A stretch of DNA of 64,000 nt, from assembly GCA_001626765.1 (NCBI GenBank), contig LUOO01000031.1, forward strand, positions 46,258-110,257. The letters are read 5' to 3'. The notes below the pieces were generated by a model that was not told the DNA's origin, searched no databases, and saw only the letters and a program-made list of their open reading frames with translations. Shown here in pieces: positions 8,493 to 16,700 of the stretch (position 1 is the first letter of the stretch; each line of letters opens with the position of its first letter). The stretch comes from Maritimibacter sp. REDSEA-S28_B5. Lineage in GTDB: Bacteria; Pseudomonadota; Alphaproteobacteria; Rhodobacterales; Rhodobacteraceae. The translations under genes were made by a program, and so were the position numbers.

Positions 8493-8812
8493 TGTTTTTC
8501 CTCATGGAGAACCTGCATCATCCGGGCAAGGACAGCGAACGCGACCGCCTGCGCGCGACGCATCGCGATTGGGTGCGGTCGGGCGGCGACGGGCTTTGCT
8601 CCGTCCTGATCGGCTCGGCGCTCTGGGATGCGGACGGTGGCGCGATCGGCCACTGGGGCGTGCTGGAAGCCGCGACCGAGGCCGACGCGCGGGCGTTTTC
8701 CGAGGGCGATCCGTTCTTTGCCGAGGGCGTCGTGCGGCAGTTGAACCTCACGCGGCTCGCGGATGGGTTCCAGGCGGCGCGGATATCGGAACGGATGACG
8801 GTCTCGGAATAG
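8492..8812 (+). CDS. YciI-like domain protein
   Basis: 106-residue protein matching the small YCII-related fold: a short strand at MFFLMENLHHPG, a conserved His-Asp in THRDWV, and the ending signature ARAFSEGDPFFAEGVVRQLNL. ATG overlaps the stop of the hydrolase pseudogene (ATGA), with GGAGAAAGC as Shine-Dalgarno. Related domains occur in muconolactone isomerase-like and chloromuconolactone-processing proteins, which would suit aromatic catabolism, but no function can be fixed here. Confidence 0.7.
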   Translation: MFFLMENLHHPGKDSERDRLRATHRDWVRSGGDGLCSVLIGSALWDADGGAIGHWGVLEAATEADARAFSEGDPFFAEGVVRQLNLTRLADGFQAARISERMTVSE

Positions 8813-8909
8813 GTCGAGGCCCCGGGTCAAGCCCGCGGCGCGAAGTCCGAAACCCTGCCCCGTACGTCAACCGGAGCCTTTCGCCATAAAGCCAGAGGTC
8901 AAACGCCTC

Positions 8910-9999
8910 TCAAACCTCGCCCGCTGCCGCGATCCGCTCGCGCAGGATCCGCAGGAACTCCACGACCGCCTCGCCCGGCTCGGTCAACCAAGTTACACCG
9001 ATGGCCACCCTCGATCCCGGAAGATCGACCTCCACCGGTCGCAGCTCCGGCCGCAGGCGCGCCAGCCCTGACCGCCCGTAGCAGAGCATCGCAATGGACT
9101 GGCTTGCCTCGATCATCTGCTCGGCGTTGGAAAAGGAAATCGCGCGGGGTGACGCGCCGCTGATGGACCGGATGATCGGCCCGCGCGATCATCATGTAGT
9201 GCTCGTGGTAGAGATGTTCCTCGACGAACCCGGCGTATGGGGACGGGGACCGCAGCACGCCGATGATCAGGTCGATCTCGCCCCGCTTCATCGCCTCGGC
9301 CAGCGTCTCGTATCCGCCCGGCACCGCGACCAGATGCACAAGCGGATGCCGCCGCGTGATTTCGCCAAAGGCGTCGAGCACCATGGACTGTCCTGAAAAC
9401 GGCAGCATCCCGACCGACACCCGACCCACGAGCGCATCGCCCGTCGCCGCCATCCGCGCCGGAATGTCGCGCAGCATGCCCTCGATCCGGTCCCAAAGCG
9501 CGGCAAGCGCGCGGGCCGCGTCGGTCGGCTCCAGCCCCGTTTGCCGCCGGACGAAAAGCTCCGGCCCGACGTGATCCTGACAGGCGGCAAGCGACTGGCT
9601 CACCGCTGGCTGGCTGATGGCGAGCGCCTTGGCCGCGGCCGAGGCGCTGCCATGCCGCACGACCGCCGATAGCGCGACGAGGTGCCGCCAGCGCACGAAA
9701 TTGACGAAGCGCAGAGGGCCGGAATTGCCCAGCGCGCCCCGTTCGACCGTTTCGACCTCGGACATGATCCGGTGGCACTGATGGATGAGGATATCGCCAA
9801 TCGCGGTCGGCTCGGACCCGGACCAACCGCGCTGGAACAGGACCGCGCCCAGACGATTCTCGGCATCATGGAGCGCACGGGAAAACGCAGGCTGCGACAG
9901 GCCCACGGCATCGGCCGCATCCGACAGCCGCCGCCGTTCCGACAGGGCGCGGATGACCCGGACATGACGGGCGGACAGAAGGGGCAGAAGCTCTTGCAT
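8910..9999 (-). pseudogene. LysR-type regulator with two tandem HTH domains, frameshifted
   Basis: The frame starting at ATG 9999 encodes two successive LysR helix-turn-helix regions: about residues 10-65 (AADAVGLSQPAFSRALHDAE) and 103-160 (AAKALAISQPAVSQSLAACQ). An effector domain follows, up to MMIARADHP near 9185. After that the same frame is arginine-rich nonsense, while the next frame reads a normal LysR ending (IEASQSIAMLCYGRSGLARL, then EPGEAVVEFLRILRERIAA) to TGA at 8910-8912. The stretch usually found between these parts looks shortened, so a small deletion with a frameshift is likely. It is divergent from the second ligM-like gene, which it probably controlled. Confidence 0.75.
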
Positions 10000-10103
10000 C
10001 CCTGTTATATAAGCAGATTGTCATGGATTATTCAAACTGCGCATAAGCGGGGATCGCAACCCGTGCCTATATACCATCCAACCACGTTCAGGGAGGAACC
10101 ACG

Positions 10104-11480
10104 ATGTGCGCCCAATCGCTAGAGGACCGGCTGAAGGACTACGACAGCCCGTTCACGATGCTCTACGAGAACCAGATGGGCTGCTATCCCTTTCCGATCG
10201 AGCCGGAGTACACCCACTGGGCCGAGGAACAGAAGGCATGGAGGGGTGGCGTGGCCCTGATGAACCAGAGCTTCCACATGACCGACCTCTACGTCAAAGG
10301 CCCGGACGTGATGAAGCTGCTCGAAGCTGTGTCGGTGAACTCCTACGCCAAGTTCGGCAAAGGCAAGGCGAAGCAGATCGTCTGCGTGAACTATGACGGC
10401 TACCTGATCGGCGATTCGATCATCTTCGGTCTCGAAGATGACGAGGTGGTGATCGTGGGCCGCCCCATCGTGCCGAACTGGGTGCAATTCCACGCCGAAA
10501 CCGGCGGCTACGACGTTACCGTGACCCGCGACGAACGCAAGCTCGACGATCCCGACAACCGCCGCCTGACCTACCGGTTCGAGGTTCAGGGACCGCTCGC
10601 GCTCGACCTGCTGAACAAGGTGAACGAAGGCGGCGAGCTGACCACCAAGTTCTTCAACATGGGCGAGATCACCATTGCAGGCTGCAAGGCCTATACGCTG
10701 TCGCACGGTATGGGCGGCGCGCAGGGTCTGGAAATCGTCGGTCCCTTCGATGACGGCGACAAGGTGAAGGCGGCGATCATCGAGGCGGGCAAGGAATTCG
10801 GTCTGCGTCTGGTCGGCTCGCGCGCCTATGCTTCGGCCGCTGCGGAATCCGGCTGGGTGCCCTCGGTCCTGCCCGCGATCTACACCGGCGAGAAGATGAA
10901 GCCCTACCGGGAATGGCTCAAGGCGACGGCGTTCGAGGCGGTCTCGACCCTGGGCGGGTCGATGAAGACCGGCAACATTGAAGATTACTACCTTACCCCC
11001 TGGGACGTGGACTATGGCCGCGTGGTCAAATTCGACCACGATTTCATCGGGCGCGAGGCGCTCGAAAAGATGGCCGAGGGTCCGCATCGCCAGAAGGTCA
11101 CGCTCGTGTGGGACCATGACGACGTGCAGGCGATCTATGCCGGTCAATTGGGTCACAAGGACCTGCCGACCAAGAACATGGATTTCCCGGCAGCGCATTA
11201 CGCGAGCTATCCCTATGACCTCGTCACCAAGGACGGCAAGCAGGTCGGCATTTCCATCGCGCCCGCCTATTCGGCCAATGAAAAGGCGTGGATCTCGCTC
11301 GCCATTCTGAATCCAGACGTGGCGGAAATCGGCACTGAAGTGACGGTAACGTGGGGTGAGCCGGACGGTGGATCGTCTAAACCGACGGTCGAGCGGCACC
11401 GGCAGGCCGATGTTCGCGCAGAAGTGCACCCTTGGCCCATTCACGAAGCGTCGCGTTTGACGTATCGTAGCCAGAAGTAA
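10104..11480 (+). CDS. Second LigM-like THF-dependent O-demethylase paralogue
   Basis: 458-residue GcvT-fold protein, paralogous to the gene at 3376. Shared blocks: EYTHWAEEQKAWRGGVAL, GDSIIFGLEDDEVVIVGRP, LSHGMGGAQGLEIVGP, GSRAYASAAAESGW, NIEDYYLTP and WGEPDGGSSKPTVE. Differences lie at the substrate site: the first paralogue has YIYP and DQSHH where this one has CYPF and NQSFH, suggesting a different methoxy-aromatic substrate (for example syringate-type versus vanillate-type). RBS AGGGAGG precedes ATG by about 8 bp. It is followed after 14 bp by metF, which would reoxidise the methyl-THF made here. Confidence 0.8.
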   Translation: MCAQSLEDRLKDYDSPFTMLYENQMGCYPFPIEPEYTHWAEEQKAWRGGVALMNQSFHMTDLYVKGPDVMKLLEAVSVNSYAKFGKGKAKQIVCVNYDGYLIGDSIIFGLEDDEVVIVGRPIVPNWVQFHAETGGYDVTVTRDERKLDDPDNRRLTYRFEVQGPLALDLLNKVNEGGELTTKFFNMGEITIAGCKAYTLSHGMGGAQGLEIVGPFDDGDKVKAAIIEAGKEFGLRLVGSRAYASAAAESGWVPSVLPAIYTGEKMKPYREWLKATAFEAVSTLGGSMKTGNIEDYYLTPWDVDYGRVVKFDHDFIGREALEKMAEGPHRQKVTLVWDHDDVQAIYAGQLGHKDLPTKNMDFPAAHYASYPYDLVTKDGKQVGISIAPAYSANEKAWISLAILNPDVAEIGTEVTVTWGEPDGGSSKPTVERHRQADVRAEVHPWPIHEASRLTYRSQK

Positions 11481-11494
11481 CGGGAGGAATAAGG

Positions 11495-12373
11495 ATGTCC
11501 GTGGTTTCAATGATGAAGAACAGCCCTGCGCCGATGGCGGCCCTGCTCGACGGCGTGTCGATCGAGGTCATGCCGCGCACCGCGTCGAAGATCGAGGACT
11601 TTACCGCGATTCTCCCCGCAGGCACCCGCGTTTACATCGCCCATATCGAGGGCACGCCGATCCAGGAGATGGTCGACACCGCCAAGCGCCTGTCGTCGGG
11701 CGGCTTCGAGGTCATGCCGCATTTCCCGGCCCGGATCATGAAGGACGATGCCGAGCTCAAGGACTGGATCGACCGCTACGTGAGCGAGGCGGGCGTGTCC
11801 TCCGCCCTGCTTCTGGGCGGCTCGCCGACCACCCCGGTTGGTGCGCTCGACAGCTCGATCCAACTGCTCGAGACCGGCTATTTCGACGGCTTCAAGCGTC
11901 TGCACATCGCCGGTCACCCCGAGGGCAACAACGACATCGACACCAAGGGCGCGACCGTCAACGTGGACGAGGCGCTGCGCTGGAAACAGGCCTACAAGGA
12001 CCGCTCCGAGGCCGAAATGGCCATCGCGACCCAGTTCGCCTTTGCCGCCAAACCCGTGACCGACTGGGCCGAACGGGTACAGGCCATGGGCATCAGAATG
12101 CCGATCCATGTGGGCGTCGCCGGTCCGGCCAAGCTGCAAACGCTGATCAAATATGCGATCGCCTGCGGCGTCGGCCCCTCGCTGACCGTGCTGCAGAAAC
12201 GCGCGAAAGACCTGACGAAGCTGCTCAAGCCCTTTGAGCCGACCGAGGTTCTCACCGACCTCGCCGTCTACAAATCCGAGCACCCGGACAGCCTGATCGA
12301 CAAGATCCACGTCTTCCCGCTGGGCGGCATCAACGCCTCGGCCGAGTATATCCGGGAACACGGCAACGCCTGA
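11495..12373 (+). CDS. metF: Methylenetetrahydrofolate reductase (MetF family)
   Basis: 292-residue flavoprotein of the MTHFR TIM-barrel family: IEVMPRTASKIEDF at the start (the usual E is followed by a divergent region), VMPHFPARIM, LLLGG, HPEGN and the family motif ATQFAFAAKPVTDW. RBS GGGAGGAATAAGG lies just before ATG. In this setting it most likely runs from 5-methyl-THF to 5,10-methylene-THF, recycling the methyl group taken by the LigM-type enzymes, as in the Sphingobium ligM-metF arrangement. A terminator closes the unit. Confidence 0.85.
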   Translation: MSVVSMMKNSPAPMAALLDGVSIEVMPRTASKIEDFTAILPAGTRVYIAHIEGTPIQEMVDTAKRLSSGGFEVMPHFPARIMKDDAELKDWIDRYVSEAGVSSALLLGGSPTTPVGALDSSIQLLETGYFDGFKRLHIAGHPEGNNDIDTKGATVNVDEALRWKQAYKDRSEAEMAIATQFAFAAKPVTDWAERVQAMGIRMPIHVGVAGPAKLQTLIKYAIACGVGPSLTVLQKRAKDLTKLLKPFEPTEVLTDLAVYKSEHPDSLIDKIHVFPLGGINASAEYIREHGNA

Positions 12374-12405
12374 GACGGTCCCCGTATTCTGCCACGAAAC
12401 AGACC

Positions 12406-12433
12406 AAGGGCCCGCACTGTCGGGCCCTTTTTT
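12406..12433 (+). terminator. Rho-independent terminator after metF
   Basis: Perfect 9-bp stem AAGGGCCCG/CGGGCCCTT with loop CACTGT, then six T residues, 33 bp after the metF stop. It is the clearest terminator in the window. Confidence 0.92.
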
Positions 12434-12598
12434 CGTTCCGGCGCCGCATCACCAAAAATTTAGCAAAATCAAGCATTAAAGATCGCTTTAGGATCGCTTG
12501 AATTTGCGGTGAAGTCCGCGTTTTCGCCCCATTCCCGTGCCCCACAGCGGTCCCTCCGGTTGCTACCCCGACCTCTCACCAAGGCACGGGGCTGCGCA

Positions 12599-15500
12599 AT
12601 GACCATTCAAACCGTGGGACATTTCACGACCGAGGACCCGGCGCTCGACACGGATCTGGATGATCTTAAGATCGTCGATCTGGGCGGGACGCTCACGCTC
12701 TTTGCCGCCTCTGGGCAGAACGGCGGGCTGTCGTCCTGGTCGATCGGCAGCACCGGCGCCGCGTCGTTGGTCGACAGCGTCGTCTTCAACCCCGGCTGGA
12801 CGCTCGGCATGGCCTCGGACGTGGAAATCGTGGCGCGGCCGGGGGGCGGATACGAGGTTCTTGTGGGGTCGGCGTCGTCGGGCGTTCTGACAGGCTACGC
12901 CGCGACCACGGCAGGCCAGATCAACGCGGCGACCTCGTGGTCCGGGCTGGGCACGAGCCTGTCGCGGATCACGGACTACGAGGACACCGTGGCTGGCCTC
13001 GCCCTGGCCGATACGGCGGGACGGCTGGGTTTCCTGACGCGCAACGCGAACGGGTCGGTGGCCAGCGTCAACCTGATCGCCGACAGCGACGCCACGCATC
13101 TCGCCCACGTCAGCACACTTGCTTCGACCACCGTCGGCGGCGCGACCATCCTGATTGCCGGCGACGCGGGCGAGGACGGGCTGACCAGCTTTGTCATCGG
13201 ACCAGGCGGGCCGGTCGTTGCCAACACCATCGGCCCGAACGACGGACTGGGCATCATGGACCCGACCGGCATCGAATTCGTCACGCTTCTGGGCCAGACC
13301 TATGCCATCGTCGCCTCGGCGCAGGGCGAGGCCGGTATGCTGACCGTCCTGCACGTGTCAAGCAGCGGTGAGATGACCCGGACCGACGAGGTCTTTGATG
13401 ACCTCGGCACACGGTTTGGCGGGGTGCAGGCCATCGCGACGGTCGAACTGGGCGGACAGGTATTTGTCGGCGCCGGCGGTGCGGATGACGGCTTCTCGCT
13501 CTTTGTCCTGTTGCCCGGCGGTCAGTTGCAGCACCTCGAGACCATCGAAAACACCTGGACCACAGGGGTCGCCGGACAGGCCGCGCTCGCCGATGTCACC
13601 GCCATGGTGGCGGCAGAGAGCGGCGGCAAACTGCGGTTCTTCATCGCGAGCGGCGAAGCGGGTGGCGTGACGCAACTGGGCTACGAACCGGGCGCTGCGG
13701 GCGTGCAGATGATCGCGCCCTCGACGGGGGCCACGCTGACTGGGGGCGCGAGCAACGATCTGCTCGTCGGCGGAACCGGGGACGACACGATCACCGGCGG
13801 ATCGGGCAACGACATCATCGTCGATGGGGCTGGAATAGACACGCTTTCGGGAGGATCAGGCGCCGATACCTTTGTCCTCAGACACGACGGGGCGCAGGAC
13901 ACCATCCTCGATTTCAACCCCACGCAGGACAAGCTCGACCTGTCGCATTGGGTGTTCTTCTACGACCCTGCGTCGCTTGGAGTCACCTCGACCGCGACCG
14001 GGGCGCTTGTCACCTTTCGGTCCGAGACCCTGATCCTGAATTCCGCAACTGGAGGGTCGATCACGGCGGCGCAAGTGCGCGCCGCGGTGATCGACAACCC
14101 GAAACACGGCATCGACTTCACCACCTTCACCATGCCCCCTCCCTCGCCACCTGAACCGGAGCCCGAACCGGAGCCGGAGCCAGACCCGCTTCCGCCGCCG
14201 GATCCAGACCCTATCCCCGATCCGACCCCTGGTCCCGATCCGTCCCCTACGCCGGACCCGACCCCGCCACCGCCGCCTCCACCGGTTTCGGTGCCGGAAC
14301 CGCCCGCTCGCAACTACGACATCAAGGACACGGCCCGAAGCGACAAGATCTATGGAACGTCCAGATCCGAGTCGATCCGCATTTCCTATGGCTCGGACAC
14401 GGTCAAAGCCTACTCCGGCCACGACCTGGTGGAAGGCGGCTACGGCAAGAACAGTATCTGGCTCGGCAAAGGCAACGACCGGTTCAACGATCTGGGCCAA
14501 AGCGGCGCGTGGGATGGAGACAAGATTTACGGTGAGAGTGGCAATGACGTCATCATCGCGGGCGCAGGCAACGACTACATTGATGGAGGCAGCGGAAAAG
14601 ACAGGCTCTACGGCGGAGGCGGCCACGATCGCCTGTATGGACGCACCAGCTCGGACCACCTGGATGGCGGTAGCGGAAACGATCGACTGTATGGTCATTC
14701 CGGGAACGACCGCCTCTATGGCGGCACCGAAGATGACTATCTCAGCGGCTCGACCGGGTCGGACAGGCTCTACGGCGGGGCAGGTAACGATGTCCTCAAG
14801 GGCGGGTCGTCCAAGGACAAGCTATATGGAGAGGACGGCAATGATCGCCTCTACGGCGGCTCGAGTGCCGACACGCTCTACGGGGGAAACGGCGATGATT
14901 ACCTCGACGGGTCGACCTCTTCGGACAAGCTCTATGGCGGCGCCGGCAACGACGTGCTCAAGGGCGGGTCGTCCAAGGACAAGCTATACGGAGAGGACGG
15001 CAATGATCGCCTCTACGGAGGATCGAGCGCCGACACGCTCTACGGGGGAAACGGCGATGACTACCTCGACGGGTCGACCTCGTCGGACAAGCTCTATGGC
15101 GGCGCCGGCGACGACACCCTCAAAGGCGGGTCATCCAAGGACACGCTGTATGGCAACAGTGGCAACGATCGGCTCTACGGAGGAACGAGTTCGGACAAGC
15201 TCTACGGTGGGGACGGCAAAGACATCCTCTACGGCGAAAGCGGGAACGACGTGATCAAGGGCGGAGCCGGAGCAGACGTCATTTCCGGCGGCACCGGAAA
15301 CGACAAGATATACGGTGAGGACGGGGACGACCGCATATACGCCGGAAGTGGAAATGACTACATCTCAAGCGGACGTGGGAACGACCGCATAACCGGCGGC
15401 TCGAATGGCGACGAGTTCCATTTCTACAGGTACACGGGCAACGATGTGATCACGGATTTTTCGATGAGCGATGAAATTGTCCTGCACGGCATCAGCAAGA

Positions 15501-15622
15501 AAACCGTGTCTATTTCAGTGCTCGATGGGGATACGGTGATCTCCTTTGGATCGGACTCCGTCATTCTGGAGGACTTCATTGACAAATCCTTTGACATCAA
15601 GGACCTGAGTTTCGTGAGCTGA
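12599..15622 (+). CDS. Secreted RTX calcium-binding protein with beta-propeller-like N-terminus
   Basis: About 1,007 residues, no Sec signal. Residues 1-385 are repeated beta-strand blades (for example TLFAASGQNGGLSSWSI, TVGGATILIAGDAGEDGLTSF, QVFVGAGGADDGFSLFVL) that resemble a propeller. Then comes a short RTX block (GGTGDDTITGGSGND) with an M10-protease-like C-domain (DTILDFNPTQDKLDL). A Pro/Glu/Asp-rich linker lies near 515-570, followed by a long second RTX array of about 300 residues built on YGGSGNDRL-type nonapeptides and a terminal type I secretion-like region (ITDFSMSDEIVLHG, VILEDFIDKSF). Start ATG 12599 was preferred over upstream codons because the propeller pattern begins there; its RBS is weak. 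No type I exporter lies nearby. It is probably released to the surface or medium; function unknown. Confidence 0.85.
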   Translation: MTIQTVGHFTTEDPALDTDLDDLKIVDLGGTLTLFAASGQNGGLSSWSIGSTGAASLVDSVVFNPGWTLGMASDVEIVARPGGGYEVLVGSASSGVLTGYAATTAGQINAATSWSGLGTSLSRITDYEDTVAGLALADTAGRLGFLTRNANGSVASVNLIADSDATHLAHVSTLASTTVGGATILIAGDAGEDGLTSFVIGPGGPVVANTIGPNDGLGIMDPTGIEFVTLLGQTYAIVASAQGEAGMLTVLHVSSSGEMTRTDEVFDDLGTRFGGVQAIATVELGGQVFVGAGGADDGFSLFVLLPGGQLQHLETIENTWTTGVAGQAALADVTAMVAAESGGKLRFFIASGEAGGVTQLGYEPGAAGVQMIAPSTGATLTGGASNDLLVGGTGDDTITGGSGNDIIVDGAGIDTLSGGSGADTFVLRHDGAQDTILDFNPTQDKLDLSHWVFFYDPASLGVTSTATGALVTFRSETLILNSATGGSITAAQVRAAVIDNPKHGIDFTTFTMPPPSPPEPEPEPEPEPDPLPPPDPDPIPDPTPGPDPSPTPDPTPPPPPPPVSVPEPPARNYDIKDTARSDKIYGTSRSESIRISYGSDTVKAYSGHDLVEGGYGKNSIWLGKGNDRFNDLGQSGAWDGDKIYGESGNDVIIAGAGNDYIDGGSGKDRLYGGGGHDRLYGRTSSDHLDGGSGNDRLYGHSGNDRLYGGTEDDYLSGSTGSDRLYGGAGNDVLKGGSSKDKLYGEDGNDRLYGGSSADTLYGGNGDDYLDGSTSSDKLYGGAGNDVLKGGSSKDKLYGEDGNDRLYGGSSADTLYGGNGDDYLDGSTSSDKLYGGAGDDTLKGGSSKDTLYGNSGNDRLYGGTSSDKLYGGDGKDILYGESGNDVIKGGAGADVISGGTGNDKIYGEDGDDRIYAGSGNDYISSGRGNDRITGGSNGDEFHFYRYTGNDVITDFSMSDEIVLHGISKKTVSISVLDGDTVISFGSDSVILEDFIDKSFDIKDLSFVS
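14780..15103 (+). repeat. Tandem 162-bp duplication inside the RTX array
   Basis: Units 14780-14941 and 14942-15103 encode the same 54 residues (six nonapeptides, AGNDVLKGG to TSSDKLYGG). By direct comparison they differ at 11 bases, all third positions and all synonymous. A third, more diverged copy begins at 15104. Confidence 0.9.
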
Positions 15623-15698
15623 GCACCGGCGGCAATTGGCGTTCGTCGTCATGTCGATTGGGTTGGACGCTGCCATGAAAAGCTGGGAACGGAACACT

Positions 15699-16586
15699 AT
15701 GACGAATGGCTCCGATTGGATGGGCGTGGAATGGTCACGCGAGCGGCTGCGGATCTGGGTGTTCGGTGCCGACGGCGCGCTGCGCGAAGAGATCACCTCG
15801 GGCGACGGCACCGATTTCCTGAGCGCCGAGGCCTTCGAGCCAACACTGGCCAGCGTGATCGCGGGGCACCTGCAGGACGACGCGGCAACGGATATCCTCG
15901 TCGCCGGTCCCGTTGCGATGCCGGGGCTTTGGGGCGGCGGTGCGCTGCGATCGGTCCCCTGCACCCCGCCCGGCCCCGGCGACCTGTCGCAGGGCGAGGT
16001 CACCGACGACCGGCTGCGGCTACACCTCGTCAACGGCATTGCGCAGGACAAGCCCGACGCGGTGATGTTCGCGGACGGTGTGCGGATCGCCGGGTTTCTG
16101 GCCACCTATCCGGAGTTTGACGGCGTGATCTGCCTGCCCGGCCTCGTGTCGCGCTGGGTCCACGTGAGCGCGGGCGAGATCGTGAGCTTCCAGCACCTTA
16201 TGACCGGCCGCCTCATCGCCGCGACCAGCCGGGCCATGGGTATAGCGCCGGAGGGCGACACGCCCGAGCCGATCTTTCTCGAGGCCGTCGAGGACGCAAT
16301 GGCGAAGCCGCAGGCGATGGCAGGGCGGATCGGCGCGCTCGAGGCGGCGCTGACGCTGGGCCGGATGGCCGCGACCGAAGCGCGCGGGCGGATCGCAGGC
16401 GGTTTCGTGGGCCTCGAACTGGCGGCGACGCGGCCCTATTGGCTGGGGCAGCGCGTGGCGCTCGTCGGCGGGGACCGGTCCTATCGCGCGGCGCTGGCGC
16501 AAGTGGGCGTGACGCCCGAGATCGAGGATGAGGCCCAAGTGTTGCGCGCCGGTTTTTGCCGGATCAAGGGCATCCAGACCCTCTGA
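15699..16586 (+). CDS. 2-dehydro-3-deoxygalactonokinase-like protein (DgoK family)
   Basis: About 295 residues. The N-terminal phosphate loop resembles the DgoK pattern (WMGVEWSRERLRIWVFGADG), and the central signature LPGLVSRWVHVSAGEIVSFQHLMTGRL matches the family's PGTHSKWV...F.TFMTGEL region, with Leu/Val replacing the usual Thr-His. The C-terminal ATP-binding GGDRSYRAAL is present. Start ATG 15699 follows GGGAACGGA; upstream in-frame ATGs at 15651 and 15675 are possible. The usual partner genes (2-keto-3-deoxy-6-phosphogalactonate aldolase, dehydratase) are absent. The divergent active-site motif makes sugar-acid kinase activity uncertain. Confidence 0.65.
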   Translation: MTNGSDWMGVEWSRERLRIWVFGADGALREEITSGDGTDFLSAEAFEPTLASVIAGHLQDDAATDILVAGPVAMPGLWGGGALRSVPCTPPGPGDLSQGEVTDDRLRLHLVNGIAQDKPDAVMFADGVRIAGFLATYPEFDGVICLPGLVSRWVHVSAGEIVSFQHLMTGRLIAATSRAMGIAPEGDTPEPIFLEAVEDAMAKPQAMAGRIGALEAALTLGRMAATEARGRIAGGFVGLELAATRPYWLGQRVALVGGDRSYRAALAQVGVTPEIEDEAQVLRAGFCRIKGIQTL

Positions 16587-16700
16587 GCGCCGATTTGCTG
16601 CCAGCCCTCGCCGCGCGGCAAATCCCCATTGCTTTTGTCAGGCACACTGACCTAATGGCGCCGTCCCACCTTCGGGATCCTCAACGGGGCCTTCGGCATC

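Noticed and set aside
14300..15300. Regular short repeats that could be taken for a CRISPR array
   Set aside because: They are in-frame glycine/aspartate nonapeptide codons with no unique spacers or cas genes.
12599..15622. Assignment as a haemolysin toxin
   Set aside because: RTX repeats alone do not show toxicity; no acylated or pore-forming domain and no hlyC/B/D partner nearby.
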